Positions 1 to 7,525 of a DNA stretch of 8,420 bases are shown here, piece after piece (position 1 is the stretch's first letter; every line of letters begins with the position of its first letter). The notes under the pieces were generated by a model. That model saw only the letters and a program-made list of their open reading frames with translations. It ran no database searches and was not told the origin of the DNA. The stretch covers positions 1 to 8,420 of the forward strand of contig JAEYVD010000072.1 of NCBI GenBank assembly GCA_023432075.1, read 5' to 3'. This DNA comes from Pseudomonadota bacterium (lineage in GTDB: Bacteria; Pseudomonadota; Gammaproteobacteria; Burkholderiales; Burkholderiaceae_B). Both the position numbers and the translations under genes were made by a program.

Positions 1-1
1 A

Positions 2-577
2 CACACCGGCACGCACTTCGATGCGCCCGCGCACTGGGTCACGGGCAAGGACCAGCCGGACAACACGGTGGACACGATTCCCATCGACGCCTTCATCGCC
101 AGCGCCTGCGTGATCGACTGTTCCGCCCAAGCGGCCGGCAACCCGGACTTCCTCTTGACCATCGACTTCGTCAAGAAATGGGAAGAACAGCACGGCCGCA
201 TTCCCGCGCGGTCCTGGGTGCTGATGCGCACCGACTGGTCCAAGCGCGCCAAGCCCGCCGACTACCTGAACATGCAGGCCGACGGCGCACATTCGCCCGG
301 CCCCGACGCCGACGTCGTGCCCTGGCTCATCAAGGAGCGCGACGTGCATGGGTTCGGCACCGAATCGGTAGGCACTGACGCGGGCCAAGCCCAGCATCTG
401 GATCCGCCCTATCCCTGCCACTACTACATGCACGGCAACAACCGATACGGCCTGCAGTGCCTGACCAACCTGGACCAGCTGCCGGCCACCGGCGCGGTGA
501 TCTTCTCGGCGCCGCTCAAGATCCGCAGCGGCTCGGGCAGCCCGCTGCGCGTGCTGGCGCTGGCGCCCACGGCCTGA
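2..577 (+). CDS. Cyclase family protein (KynB/isatin-hydrolase-like metal-dependent hydrolase), 5' end missing
   Basis: The gene runs in from the left edge; 191 residues are visible, and about 55-70 N-terminal residues are probably missing judging from the usual family length of about 250-260. The visible part opens with HTGTHFDAPAH (residues 1-11), an exact match to the family metal-binding motif HxGTHxDxPxH. Known members (kynurenine formamidase, isatin hydrolase) use zinc or manganese to hydrolyse cyclic or N-formyl amides in the cytoplasm. The C-terminal half has the family pattern GTDAGQA, then PCHYYMHG (second ligand His about residue 140), then CLTNLDQLP and a PLKI...GSGSPLRV ending. 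Where KynB has a ligand Glu twelve residues after that His, this protein has Gln (residue 152). The next gene starts 38 bp downstream on the same strand, so the two are probably co-transcribed. The family is clear; the substrate is unknown. Confidence 0.85.
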   Translation, partial: HTGTHFDAPAHWVTGKDQPDNTVDTIPIDAFIASACVIDCSAQAAGNPDFLLTIDFVKKWEEQHGRIPARSWVLMRTDWSKRAKPADYLNMQADGAHSPGPDADVVPWLIKERDVHGFGTESVGTDAGQAQHLDPPYPCHYYMHGNNRYGLQCLTNLDQLPATGAVIFSAPLKIRSGSGSPLRVLALAPTA

Positions 578-615
578 CGCCATCCCGCCCACACCAAAAA
601 TCAAAGGGGGAAACC

Positions 616-1344
616 ATGACGCAAACCCATGTGGCCATCGTGACCGGCGGCAGCGCCGGCATCGGCGCGGAGATCTGCCGCAGCATGCTCGACGCGGGCT
701 ACGAGGTGATCTCGATGGCGCGCCGCCCGGCGGACTTTTCGCATCCGCGGCTGCACAACGTGCAGGTGGACCTGCTGGACGCCGCCGCCACCGCGCAGGC
801 GGGCGCCGACGTCGCCGCGAAGTTTCCGGTCAGCCACGTTATCCACAACGCCGGCGTGATCTGGCCGAATCTGCTGCCGCAGGTCACGCAGGAAGAACTG
901 CATGGGTTGACGCAGATCCACCTGGGCGCGGCCATCAGCCTGGTCCAGGCGGCCCTGCCCGGCATGCAGGAACGCAAGTTCGGCCGCATCGTGATGATGT
1001 CCTCGCGCGGCGCGCTGGGCCTGCCCACGCGCACCGCCTACTCCGCCACCAAGGCCGGCATGATCGGCATGGCGCGCACCTGGTCGCTGGAGCTTGCGCC
1101 TTACGGCATCACGGTCAACGTGGTGGCGCCCGGTCCCATCCAGACCGACATGTTCTACGAGGTGATCGAGGCCGGCAGCGAACGCGAACGGCAGCTTGCC
1201 GAGGGCATCCCCGTCAAGCGGCTGGGCCGTTCGGACGACGTGGCGCGCGCCGTCATGTTCTTTGCCGATCCCGCCAACAGCTTCGTGACCGGCCAGACGC
1301 TGTTCGTCTGCGGCGGTGCGAGCGTCAGCTCGATCACCATCTGA
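616..1344 (+). CDS. Short-chain dehydrogenase/reductase (classical SDR, FabG-like)
   Basis: This 242-residue protein has the normal length of a classical SDR: a single Rossmann domain, NAD(P)-dependent, oxidising alcohols or reducing ketones in the cytoplasm. Visible motifs are the cofactor loop TGGSAGIG (10-17), HNAG (77-80, usually NNAG), catalytic Ser129, the Tyr142-x3-Lys146 pair in YSATK, and a PGPIQTDM segment after the active site. ARR (35-37) after the second strand has no acidic residue at the usual NAD-selecting place, which suggests NADP(H); that is inference. The catalytic-tetrad Asn, normally 27 residues before the Ser, is His102 here. The ATG at 616 was chosen because a strong AAAGGGGG ribosome site lies 5 bp upstream and the cofactor loop then falls at the usual position; the frame stays open upstream to 457 but without SDR similarity. 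It lies 38 bp after the hydrolase gene, which suggests one pathway. The exact substrate is not recognisable. Confidence 0.9.
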   Translation: MTQTHVAIVTGGSAGIGAEICRSMLDAGYEVISMARRPADFSHPRLHNVQVDLLDAAATAQAGADVAAKFPVSHVIHNAGVIWPNLLPQVTQEELHGLTQIHLGAAISLVQAALPGMQERKFGRIVMMSSRGALGLPTRTAYSATKAGMIGMARTWSLELAPYGITVNVVAPGPIQTDMFYEVIEAGSERERQLAEGIPVKRLGRSDDVARAVMFFADPANSFVTGQTLFVCGGASVSSITI

Positions 1345-1373
1345 CCGTCGCTTCGGGTTTTGACGGATAGGTA

Positions 1374-1400
1374 AGCACCGGGACCCGGGTCTACAGTGCT
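1374..1400. promoter_or_regulatory. Imperfect dyad upstream of the binding-protein gene (candidate operator)
   Basis: Outer arms AGCAC (1374-1378) and GTGCT (1396-1400) are exact reverse complements. They flank a nearly concentric 10-bp palindrome GACCCGGGTC (1382-1391). The dyad lies in the 162-bp gap between the SDR stop and the binding-protein start. That gap also has a strong ribosome site, GGAGG at 1495-1499, 7 bp before the ATG. Size and symmetry suit a dimeric repressor or activator site, but no family consensus is recognised. No convincing sigma70 -35/-10 pair is seen in the gap: TTGACG at 1360-1365 and TACAGT at 1392-1397 are 26 bp apart. The structure could equally be an RNA hairpin. 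Confidence 0.3.
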
Positions 1401-1506
1401 GATCCTTGAAGGTAAGAAACTTTAAGCAACAAGTATTTCCGCAGTTCCCGTTTTCTCCGCTTTCCAGCCGCACTCCCACTCTGCTCCCTACCCCGGAGGT
1501 TTTGCC

Positions 1507-2658
1507 ATGCTGTCGAAGAAACTCCCCCTGGCCGCCGTCGCCGCCGTCGCCGCCCTGTTCGCCCTGCCCGCCCTGGCGCAAGTCAAGGTCGGGGTGGTCA
1601 CCTCGTCCACCGGCCCCACCGCGCTGGTCGGGATTCCGCAAAAGAACACGGTGCCGCTGCTGCCCAAGAAGATCGGCGACCTGACCGTGGAATACATTTC
1701 GCTGGATGACGCCAGCGACTCGACCAACTCGGTCACGGCCTTCAAGAAGCTGATCACGGAGCAGAACGTGGACGCGCTGATCGGCCCGTCGGGTTCGCCC
1801 AATGCGATGGGCGTGATCCAGTTCGCCGCCGAGGCCGGCGTGCCGATGCTGGCGCCGGTGGGCACCGCCGCGGTGGTGCTGCCGATGAACGATCAGAAGA
1901 AGTGGGTGTTCAAGACCACGCAGAACGACGACATCATCGCGCGCGCGCTGGTGGACCACATGGCCAAGACCGGCATCAAGACCGTCGGCTTCATCGGCCT
2001 GAACGACCCGTACGGCGAGAACTGGTACAAGGTTTTCTCCGGACTGGCCGCGGAAAAGGGCATCAAGATCACCGCCAACGAACGCTACCTGCGCTTTGAC
2101 AGCTCGGTCACGGGCCAGGCGCTGAAGATCCTGTCGGCCAAGCCGGACGCCGTGCTGGTGGCCGCGCCGGGCGCCGCCAGCGTGCTGCCGCAGACGACGC
2201 TGTTCGACCAGGGCTACAAGGGCAAGTTCTACCAGACCCACGGCGCCGCGCTGCCCGACTTCCTGAAGCTGGGCGGCAAGAAGGTCGAAGGCACCGTGCT
2301 GGCCGCCAGCCTGATGCTGGTGCTGCCGGAAATTCCGGACAGCAATCCGTCCAAGAAGGTCGCCGCCGACTACATCGCCGCCTACGAAAAGCTCAACGGT
2401 TCCAAGCCCGCCACCTTCGGCGCCAACGTCTATGACGCCGGCCTGCTGCTGGAGAAGGCCGTGCCGATCGCCGAGAAGGCCGGCAAGCCGGGCACCAAGG
2501 AGTTCCGCAGCGCGCTGCGCGATGCGCTGGAGCAAACCAAGGAGCTGGTCGGCACGCAAGGCGTCTACAACATGAGCGCCGCCGACCACAGCGGCTTTGA
2601 CGAACGCGGCCGCGAACTCATCACCGTCAAAGACGGCAACTGGACCCTGGTCAAGTAA
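1507..2658 (+). CDS. ABC transporter substrate-binding protein, LivK-like (HAAT family)
   Basis: This 383-residue periplasmic binding protein would capture the ligand and deliver it to the permeases encoded downstream. Residues 1-24 form a Sec signal peptide: KK at 4-5, a hydrophobic Ala/Leu/Val core, and ALA before Gln25 as a signal peptidase I site. There is no lipobox cysteine, so the mature protein should be soluble. The mature start [17 protein letters not shown], the central [12 protein letters not shown] (91-102), [13 protein letters not shown] (161-173) and the late [11 protein letters not shown] (305-315) fit the type 1 periplasmic fold of the Liv/amide-urea group. Length is typical. 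GGAGG 7 bp upstream supports the ATG at 1507. The 164-bp gap to the next gene carries hairpins (see 2727-2768), a common way to make more binding protein than permease. The ligand is unknown; family members bind branched-chain amino acids, amides, or aromatic and other carboxylates. Confidence 0.92.
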   Translation: MLSKKLPLAAVAAVAALFALPALAQVKVGVVTSSTGPTALVGIPQKNTVPLLPKKIGDLTVEYISLDDASDSTNSVTAFKKLITEQNVDALIGPSGSPNAMGVIQFAAEAGVPMLAPVGTAAVVLPMNDQKKWVFKTTQNDDIIARALVDHMAKTGIKTVGFIGLNDPYGENWYKVFSGLAAEKGIKITANERYLRFDSSVTGQALKILSAKPDAVLVAAPGAASVLPQTTLFDQGYKGKFYQTHGAALPDFLKLGGKKVEGTVLAASLMLVLPEIPDSNPSKKVAADYIAAYEKLNGSKPATFGANVYDAGLLLEKAVPIAEKAGKPGTKEFRSALRDALEQTKELVGTQGVYNMSAADHSGFDERGRELITVKDGNWTLVK

Positions 2659-2726
2659 AAGGATTTCCCCCCACGCTCACATGCACTGCGGGGCGTCGCC
2701 AGGAAGCAGTCTCTGTGCGTCCCATC

Positions 2727-2768
2727 GGGATGCCGCGGATCCGGCTCCGCCGGTCCGCAGGCATGCCC
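2727..2768 (+). promoter_or_regulatory. Large stem-loop between binding-protein and permease genes
   Basis: The arms pair as GGGATGCC (2727-2734) with GGCAT..CCC (2760-2768), GCGGA (2735-2739) with TCCGC (2754-2758), and CCGG (2741-2744) with CCGG (2750-2753), around a 5-base loop CTCCG. That gives 17 base pairs, mostly G-C, with single-base bulges at T2740, A2759 and G2765. No run of T follows, so it is not a standard intrinsic terminator. In known sugar and amino-acid ABC operons, a hairpin after the binding-protein gene protects the upstream mRNA from 3' exonucleases or reduces read-through, raising binding protein over permease. That role here is inference from position and strength. Confidence 0.6.
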
Positions 2769-2776
2769 CTGGGGGA

Positions 2777-2791
2777 AAGCGGGCAGCGCTT
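2777..2791 (+). promoter_or_regulatory. Small stem-loop in the permease leader
   Basis: AAGCG (2777-2781) pairs with CGCTT (2787-2791) around the loop GGCAG. It follows the large hairpin by 8 bases and is followed by a run of seven G (2793-2799), about 25 bases before the permease ATG. It may form part of a structured leader with the larger hairpin. Five base pairs is within reach of chance in such GC-rich DNA. Confidence 0.25.
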
Positions 2792-2822
2792 CGGGGGGGA
2801 AATCAGCTTTTCGGAATTTCGC

Positions 2823-3863
2823 ATGAATGCTCAGATTGCCTTGATACTCGGGCAGGACGGCATCACCAATGGCGCCATCTACGCGCTCTTGGCGTTGTCC
2901 ATCCTGCTCGTCTTCACCGTCACCCGCGTCCTGTTCATCCCGCAGGGCGAGTTCGTCGCCTTCGGCGCGCTCACCATGGCCGCCATGCAGGCCGGCAAGC
3001 CCATCCTGCTGGTGTGGCTGCTGCTCGCGTTCGCGCTGGCCGAGACCGCCGCCGACCTGATGGCGCGCCGCAAACGGCCCGCCCGGCGCGGCGCCCACTG
3101 GCGCATGGCGGCCAAGGTGATCTATCCGCTGGCGCTTGCGCTGCTGCTGTACCGCCTGCCGCTGGCGCAGTTGCCGATGGCCGTGCAGGCGCTTCTGACC
3201 TTGCTGCTGCTGGTGCCGATGGGCCCGCAGCTCTATCGCCTGTTCTATCAGCCGATCGCGTCGGCCTCGACGCTGGTGCTGCTGATCGTATCCATCGCGG
3301 TCCACCTGGCGCTCGTCGGCCTGGGACTGCTGGCCTTCGGCGCGGAAGGCGCGCGCACGGCGCCCTTTAGCGACGCCAGCCTGACGCTGGGCCCGGTCAA
3401 CGTAAATAGCCAGGCGCTGTGGGTGGTGGCGGTGTCGGTGGTGCTGATCGTCGTGCTGTACCAGTTCTTCGAACGCTCGATGTACGGCAAGGCGCTGCGC
3501 GCCGCGGCGTTCAACCGGATCGGCGCGCGCCTGATGGGCATCTCGCCCGTGTTCGCGGGCAAGGCCACCTTCTTTCTGGCGGCGCTGATCGGCACCGTGT
3601 CCGGCATCCTCATCGCGCCGATCACGACCATGTATTTCGATTCGGGCTTCATGGTCAGCCTGAAGGGCTTCGTCGGCGCCATCATCGGCGGGCTGGTGAG
3701 CTACCCGCTCGCCGCGGCGGGCGCCGTGCTGGTGGGCCTGATCGAAGCGTTCTCGTCGTTCTGGGCCAGCGCCTACAAGGAGATCATCGTGTTCACGCTG
3801 ATCATCCCCGTGCTGCTCTGGCGTTCACTCAACAGCCATCACGTCGAGGAAGAAGACGAATGA
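2823..3863 (+). CDS. livH: ABC transporter permease, LivH-like, with an enlarged N-terminal half
   Basis: This 346-residue inner-membrane protein is one of the two channel subunits of the importer. It opens with the LivH-type segment [16 protein letters not shown] (16-31), then the family's reentrant-like [12 protein letters not shown] (39-50), followed by further hydrophobic helices. The cytoplasmic coupling region is [20 protein letters not shown] (221-240), and the family-typical FVGAIIGGL (283-291) and [16 protein letters not shown] (318-333) follow. About 50 extra residues, including a basic stretch (82-94) and one or two hydrophobic segments (98-112, 119-137), lie before YQP (142-144). 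The tail is acidic (VEEEDE). Start choice: the ATG at 2823 places the first helix as in LivH. It has only a weak GGAA site 6 bp upstream. In-frame GTG 2715, ATG 2730 and ATG 2763 would add a polar peptide encoded through the hairpin and are less likely. The stop overlaps the next start by ATGA. Confidence 0.9.
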   Translation: MNAQIALILGQDGITNGAIYALLALSILLVFTVTRVLFIPQGEFVAFGALTMAAMQAGKPILLVWLLLAFALAETAADLMARRKRPARRGAHWRMAAKVIYPLALALLLYRLPLAQLPMAVQALLTLLLLVPMGPQLYRLFYQPIASASTLVLLIVSIAVHLALVGLGLLAFGAEGARTAPFSDASLTLGPVNVNSQALWVVAVSVVLIVVLYQFFERSMYGKALRAAAFNRIGARLMGISPVFAGKATFFLAALIGTVSGILIAPITTMYFDSGFMVSLKGFVGAIIGGLVSYPLAAAGAVLVGLIEAFSSFWASAYKEIIVFTLIIPVLLWRSLNSHHVEEEDE

Positions 3864-5652
3864 CCCCGCGCCACATCCTCCTCGCCTTCCTGGCTCTGCT
3901 GGCGCTCGGCCCCCTGGTGCTGCCGCCTTTCTACGTGACGCTGCTGAACTACATCGGCCTGTATGCGCTGGTGGCGCTGGGCCTGGTGCTGCTGACCGGC
4001 GTGGGCGGCCTGACCAGCTTCGGGCAGGCCGCCTTCGTGGGCGTGGGCGCCTATACGACGGCGCTTCTGACCACCCGCGCGGACACGCTGCCGTCGTGGC
4101 TGGGCTGGCTGGGCGCGTCGCCCTGGCTCACGCTGCTGGCCGGCCTGGCCCTGACGCTGGCGCTTGCGTATCTGCTGGGCGCCATCACGCTGAAACTGTC
4201 CGGCCACTTCCTGCCGCTGGGCACCATCGCCTGGGGCCTGTCGCTGTATTTCGTGTTCGGTTCCGTCGAAGGTCTGGGCGGTCACACCGGCATCCCCGAT
4301 ATTCCGGCCATCAGCCTGTTCGGCTGGACGCTCAACCAGGGCGGCAACATCTACTACCTGATCTGGGCCTTCCTGCTGGTCGCCGTCTGGTCCACGCAGA
4401 ACCTCCTGGACTCGCGCGAAGGCCGCGCGATCCGCGCGCTCAAGGGCGGACGCGTGATGGCCGAATCGATGGGCGTGGACACCGCGCGCTCGCGCATGGT
4501 GATCTTCGTCATCGCGGCCTTGCAGGCCTGCGCGTCGGGCTGGCTGTACGCGCACATGCAGCGCTTCGTGAACCCCAACCCCTTCGGCCTGCAGATGGGC
4601 ATCGAGTACCTGTTCATGACCGTCATCGGCGGCGCCGGGCAGGTGTGGGGCGCGCTCGTGGGCGCGGGCGTCTTCACGGTGCTCAAGCAATGGCTGCAGG
4701 ACCTCTTGCCCAAAGTCCTGGGCCAGACCGGCAACTTCGAGGTGATTGTTTTCGGCTTCGGCATGGTGCTGCTGCTGCACCGCGCGCGCAGCGGCCTGTG
4801 GCCCGTGCTGACGCGCTGGGTGCCGGTCAAGCGCAAGCCGCGCACCGTCGACATGACGGCCGAGCCGCTGCCCCGGCGCACCATGCCGCCGCGCGGCGAG
4901 GTGGTGCTGAAAGCGGTGGACGTGACCCGCAAGTTTGGCGGCCTGGTGGCCAACAACGCCATGAACCTGGAGATCCGCGCGGGCGAGGTGCTGGCGCTGA
5001 TCGGCCCCAACGGCGCCGGCAAGAGCACGATGTTCAACCAGATATCCGGTGTGGACACGCCGACCTCGGGACAGGTCACGCTGCTGGGCAAGCCGGTGGC
5101 CGGCGTGGGTGCGCGCAAGATCGCGCGCCTGGGGCTGTCGCGCACCTTCCAGCACGTGCGGCTGCTGGGCCGCATGAGCGTGCTGGAAAACGTGGCGATC
5201 GGCGCGCACCTGCGCGGGCATCGTGGTGTGCTGCCCGCCGCCTGGCGGCTGGACCGTCCGGAAGAAGCCCGCCTGCTGGCCGAGGCCGCGCGCCAGGTCG
5301 AGCGCGTGGGACTGGGCAAGCATCTGCACGACGAAGCGGGCTCGCTGGCGTTGGGTCAGCAGCGCATCCTGGAAATTGCGCGCGCCCTGGCGTCGGACCC
5401 GTGCATCCTGCTGCTGGACGAACCCGCGGCGGGCCTGCGCTACCAGGAGAAATGCGAGCTGGCCGAATTGCTGAAACGCCTGCGCGCCGAGGGCATGGCC
5501 ATCCTGCTCGTCGAACACGACATGGATTTCGTGATGGGTCTGGTGGATCGCGTGGTGGTCATGGACTTCGGCGAAAAGATTGCCGAAGGCCTGCCGGCCG
5601 AGATCCAGCAAAATCCCGCGGTGCTTGAAGCGTATCTGGGCGGAGTGGAAGA

Positions 5653-5656
<4 letters not shown>
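3860..5656 (+). CDS. Fused LivM-type permease and LivG-type ATPase
   Basis: This 598-residue protein carries two importer subunits in one chain. Residues 1 to about 310 are the second membrane subunit: several helices, with LivM hallmarks [16 protein letters not shown] (50-65), a cytoplasmic coupling loop [12 protein letters not shown] (186-197) and [14 protein letters not shown] (256-269). A basic, Pro-rich linker (about 315-346) leads to a LivG ATPase: Walker [10 protein letters not shown] (382-390), Q-loop Gln431 in TFQHVRLL, signature LALGQ (496-500), Walker B ILLLDEP (516-522) with catalytic Glu521, and switch His553. The ATG at 3860 overlaps the permease stop (ATGA), and GAGGA about 9 bp upstream is the ribosome site, so translation is probably coupled. 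The frame is open back to 3419, but that part is out of frame with livH and not coding. No frameshift or stop occurs at the join, so the fusion looks genuine; such fusions are known in related bacteria. Confidence 0.92.
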
Positions 5657-6402
<746 letters not shown>

Positions 6403-7411
6403 CGCATAGCCCAGCGGGTACATAACGGCCACGAGGAACGTCGCGACCGGGTGGGTAAGGCGGTAAGCCTGGACGGCCGTGGGCACGCCTGAATGTTTCA
6501 GGTGCAGCCTAAAGCGCGTGTAGCGCGCCGCGGCCATCATGAATTCCCGCGGACGGTAGCGGAAGAATTCCAGGTGATGCTGCAGCATGTCCCAGGCCAG
6601 CAGGTACAGGCCCTGGGCGTTATTCGCCACCGATACCGCCCCCTGGCTCAGCCCGCCGGGCGTGTCGTGATACGTGCGCACGACGCGGTTGATGAAGCGG
6701 CTGAGGTAGCCGGCGCGGGCGACGGCCCACCACACCAGGCTTTCCGGCACGAAGCCCGCGACGTCTTCCGGAAAGGGATACTTGCGCAGGATGTCGGTGC
6801 GCATGCAGCCGAACTTCTCGCCCTTGATGCGATAGCGGAAGTACACGTCCACCGCCGTGCTGTCGAACACGTCCTGCGGATAGCGGTCGCCCACGATGCT
6901 GCCGTCGGGCCGCGCGCACAGGCCGGTGATGGCGAAATACGAGTCGCGGCGTGCGGGCGGAATGGCGTTCCAGGCGTCATGGAAGATGGCCAGCGCGTCG
7001 GGGGGCATTTCGTCGTCGCTGTCCAGACCCACGATCATTTGGCCGCGCGCCTCGCGCACGCCACGGTTGAAGGCGGTCTTCTTGTGCTGGTTGTTCTGCC
7101 AGACATAGCGGATCGGGAAATCCGCCAGCGACTGCCAATGCAGGATGGACTCGTGCGTGTTGTCGGTGGAGCCATCGTCCACGACCACCCATTCGAAATC
7201 CCGGAAGGTCTGCCGGCAGAGCGATTCGTAGACGCGGTGCAGGGTCCCTGCCCGGTTGTAGGTCGGCGTCAGAACGGTGAAAAAAATCGGTGTATCGGTC
7301 ATGCCTGCTGTGCCCCTTGCGATCTTCCAGAAACCGCTGCGGTCTTGGTTCTTATGATTTCGCCTGAAGTGTAGGGGATATGCCTGTACCAACCGATGGC
7401 ACGTCTTTGGA

Positions 7412-7425
7412 ATTTGCAATCAAAT
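7412..7425. promoter_or_regulatory. Short inverted repeat in the divergent spacer
   Basis: ATTTG (7412-7416) and CAAAT (7421-7425) are exact inverted copies around CAAT. They lie in the AT-richer part of the spacer between the glycosyltransferase and the LysR gene. LysR regulators bind partly symmetrical AT-rich sites in divergent promoters, but the symmetry here (T-N10-A) does not match the classical T-N11-A box, so this is only a candidate. Confidence 0.2.
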
Positions 7426-7430
7426 CTGAC

Positions 7431-7449
7431 AAACCGTGCGGTTTTTTTT
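7431..7449 (+). terminator. Terminator-like hairpin with eight T residues
   Basis: AAACC (7431-7435) pairs with GGTTT (7440-7444) around GTGC, and the T run covers 7442-7449. This is the only intrinsic-terminator-like structure in the window, and it works only in the plus direction. The stem is short and has three A-T pairs, so it may be weak. No plus-strand gene ends just before it; it sits 23 bp before the -35 of the proposed LysR promoter. It could stop read-through from the transporter operon, end a small RNA, or insulate the regulator. Confidence 0.45.
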
Positions 7450-7472
7450 GATGCCGCCTGCCGCCGCAGCCG

Positions 7473-7501
7473 TTGGGGTGCACAGCGGACTGGCGTAAAC
7501 T
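7473..7501 (+). promoter_or_regulatory. Putative sigma70 promoter of the LysR gene
   Basis: TTGGGG (7473-7478) and TAAACT (7496-7501) are separated by exactly 17 bp. The -35 keeps TTG and the -10 matches four of six consensus bases (T, A, A, T). Transcription would start near 7508, giving a leader of about 18 bases to the ATG at 7526, with a weak GGAA ribosome site (7517-7520). Position and spacing are good, but neither hexamer is strong. Confidence 0.45.
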
Positions 7502-7525
7502 CGGGCGGCCCAATTCGGAACGCCT

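Noticed and set aside
1345..1366. CCGTC/GACGG stem directly after the SDR stop as a terminator
   Set aside because: Only five pairs around a 12-base loop and no T run after it.
1360..1397. TTGACG and TACAGT as a sigma70 promoter for the transporter
   Set aside because: The 26-bp spacing is far too long, and neither hexamer has a properly spaced partner.
601..2589. Minus-strand open frame of 662 codons opposite the SDR and binding-protein genes
   Set aside because: Its product is rich in His, Arg, Gln and Gly with no domain, and it mirrors two clear plus-strand genes; long antisense frames are expected in such GC-rich, codon-biased DNA.
2715..2822. N-terminal extension of the LivH-type permease from GTG 2715 or ATG 2730/2763
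   Set aside because: It would add a polar peptide encoded through a strong hairpin, with no good ribosome site; the first membrane helix fits the start at 2823.
4096..5628. Plus-strand frame of 510 codons inside the LivM-LivG fusion
   Set aside because: Arg/Ala/Gly-rich shadow in another frame of the real gene, without membrane or ATPase motifs.
6493..7374. Plus-strand open frame of 293 codons opposite the glycosyltransferase
   Set aside because: The minus strand carries clear GT2 motifs (DDGSTDNT, DSDD); the plus frame has no recognisable domain and an antisense-like composition.
7452..7465. Tandem TGCCGCC pair before the LysR gene
   Set aside because: Two short GC-rich units are likely by chance in this base composition and show no further pattern.
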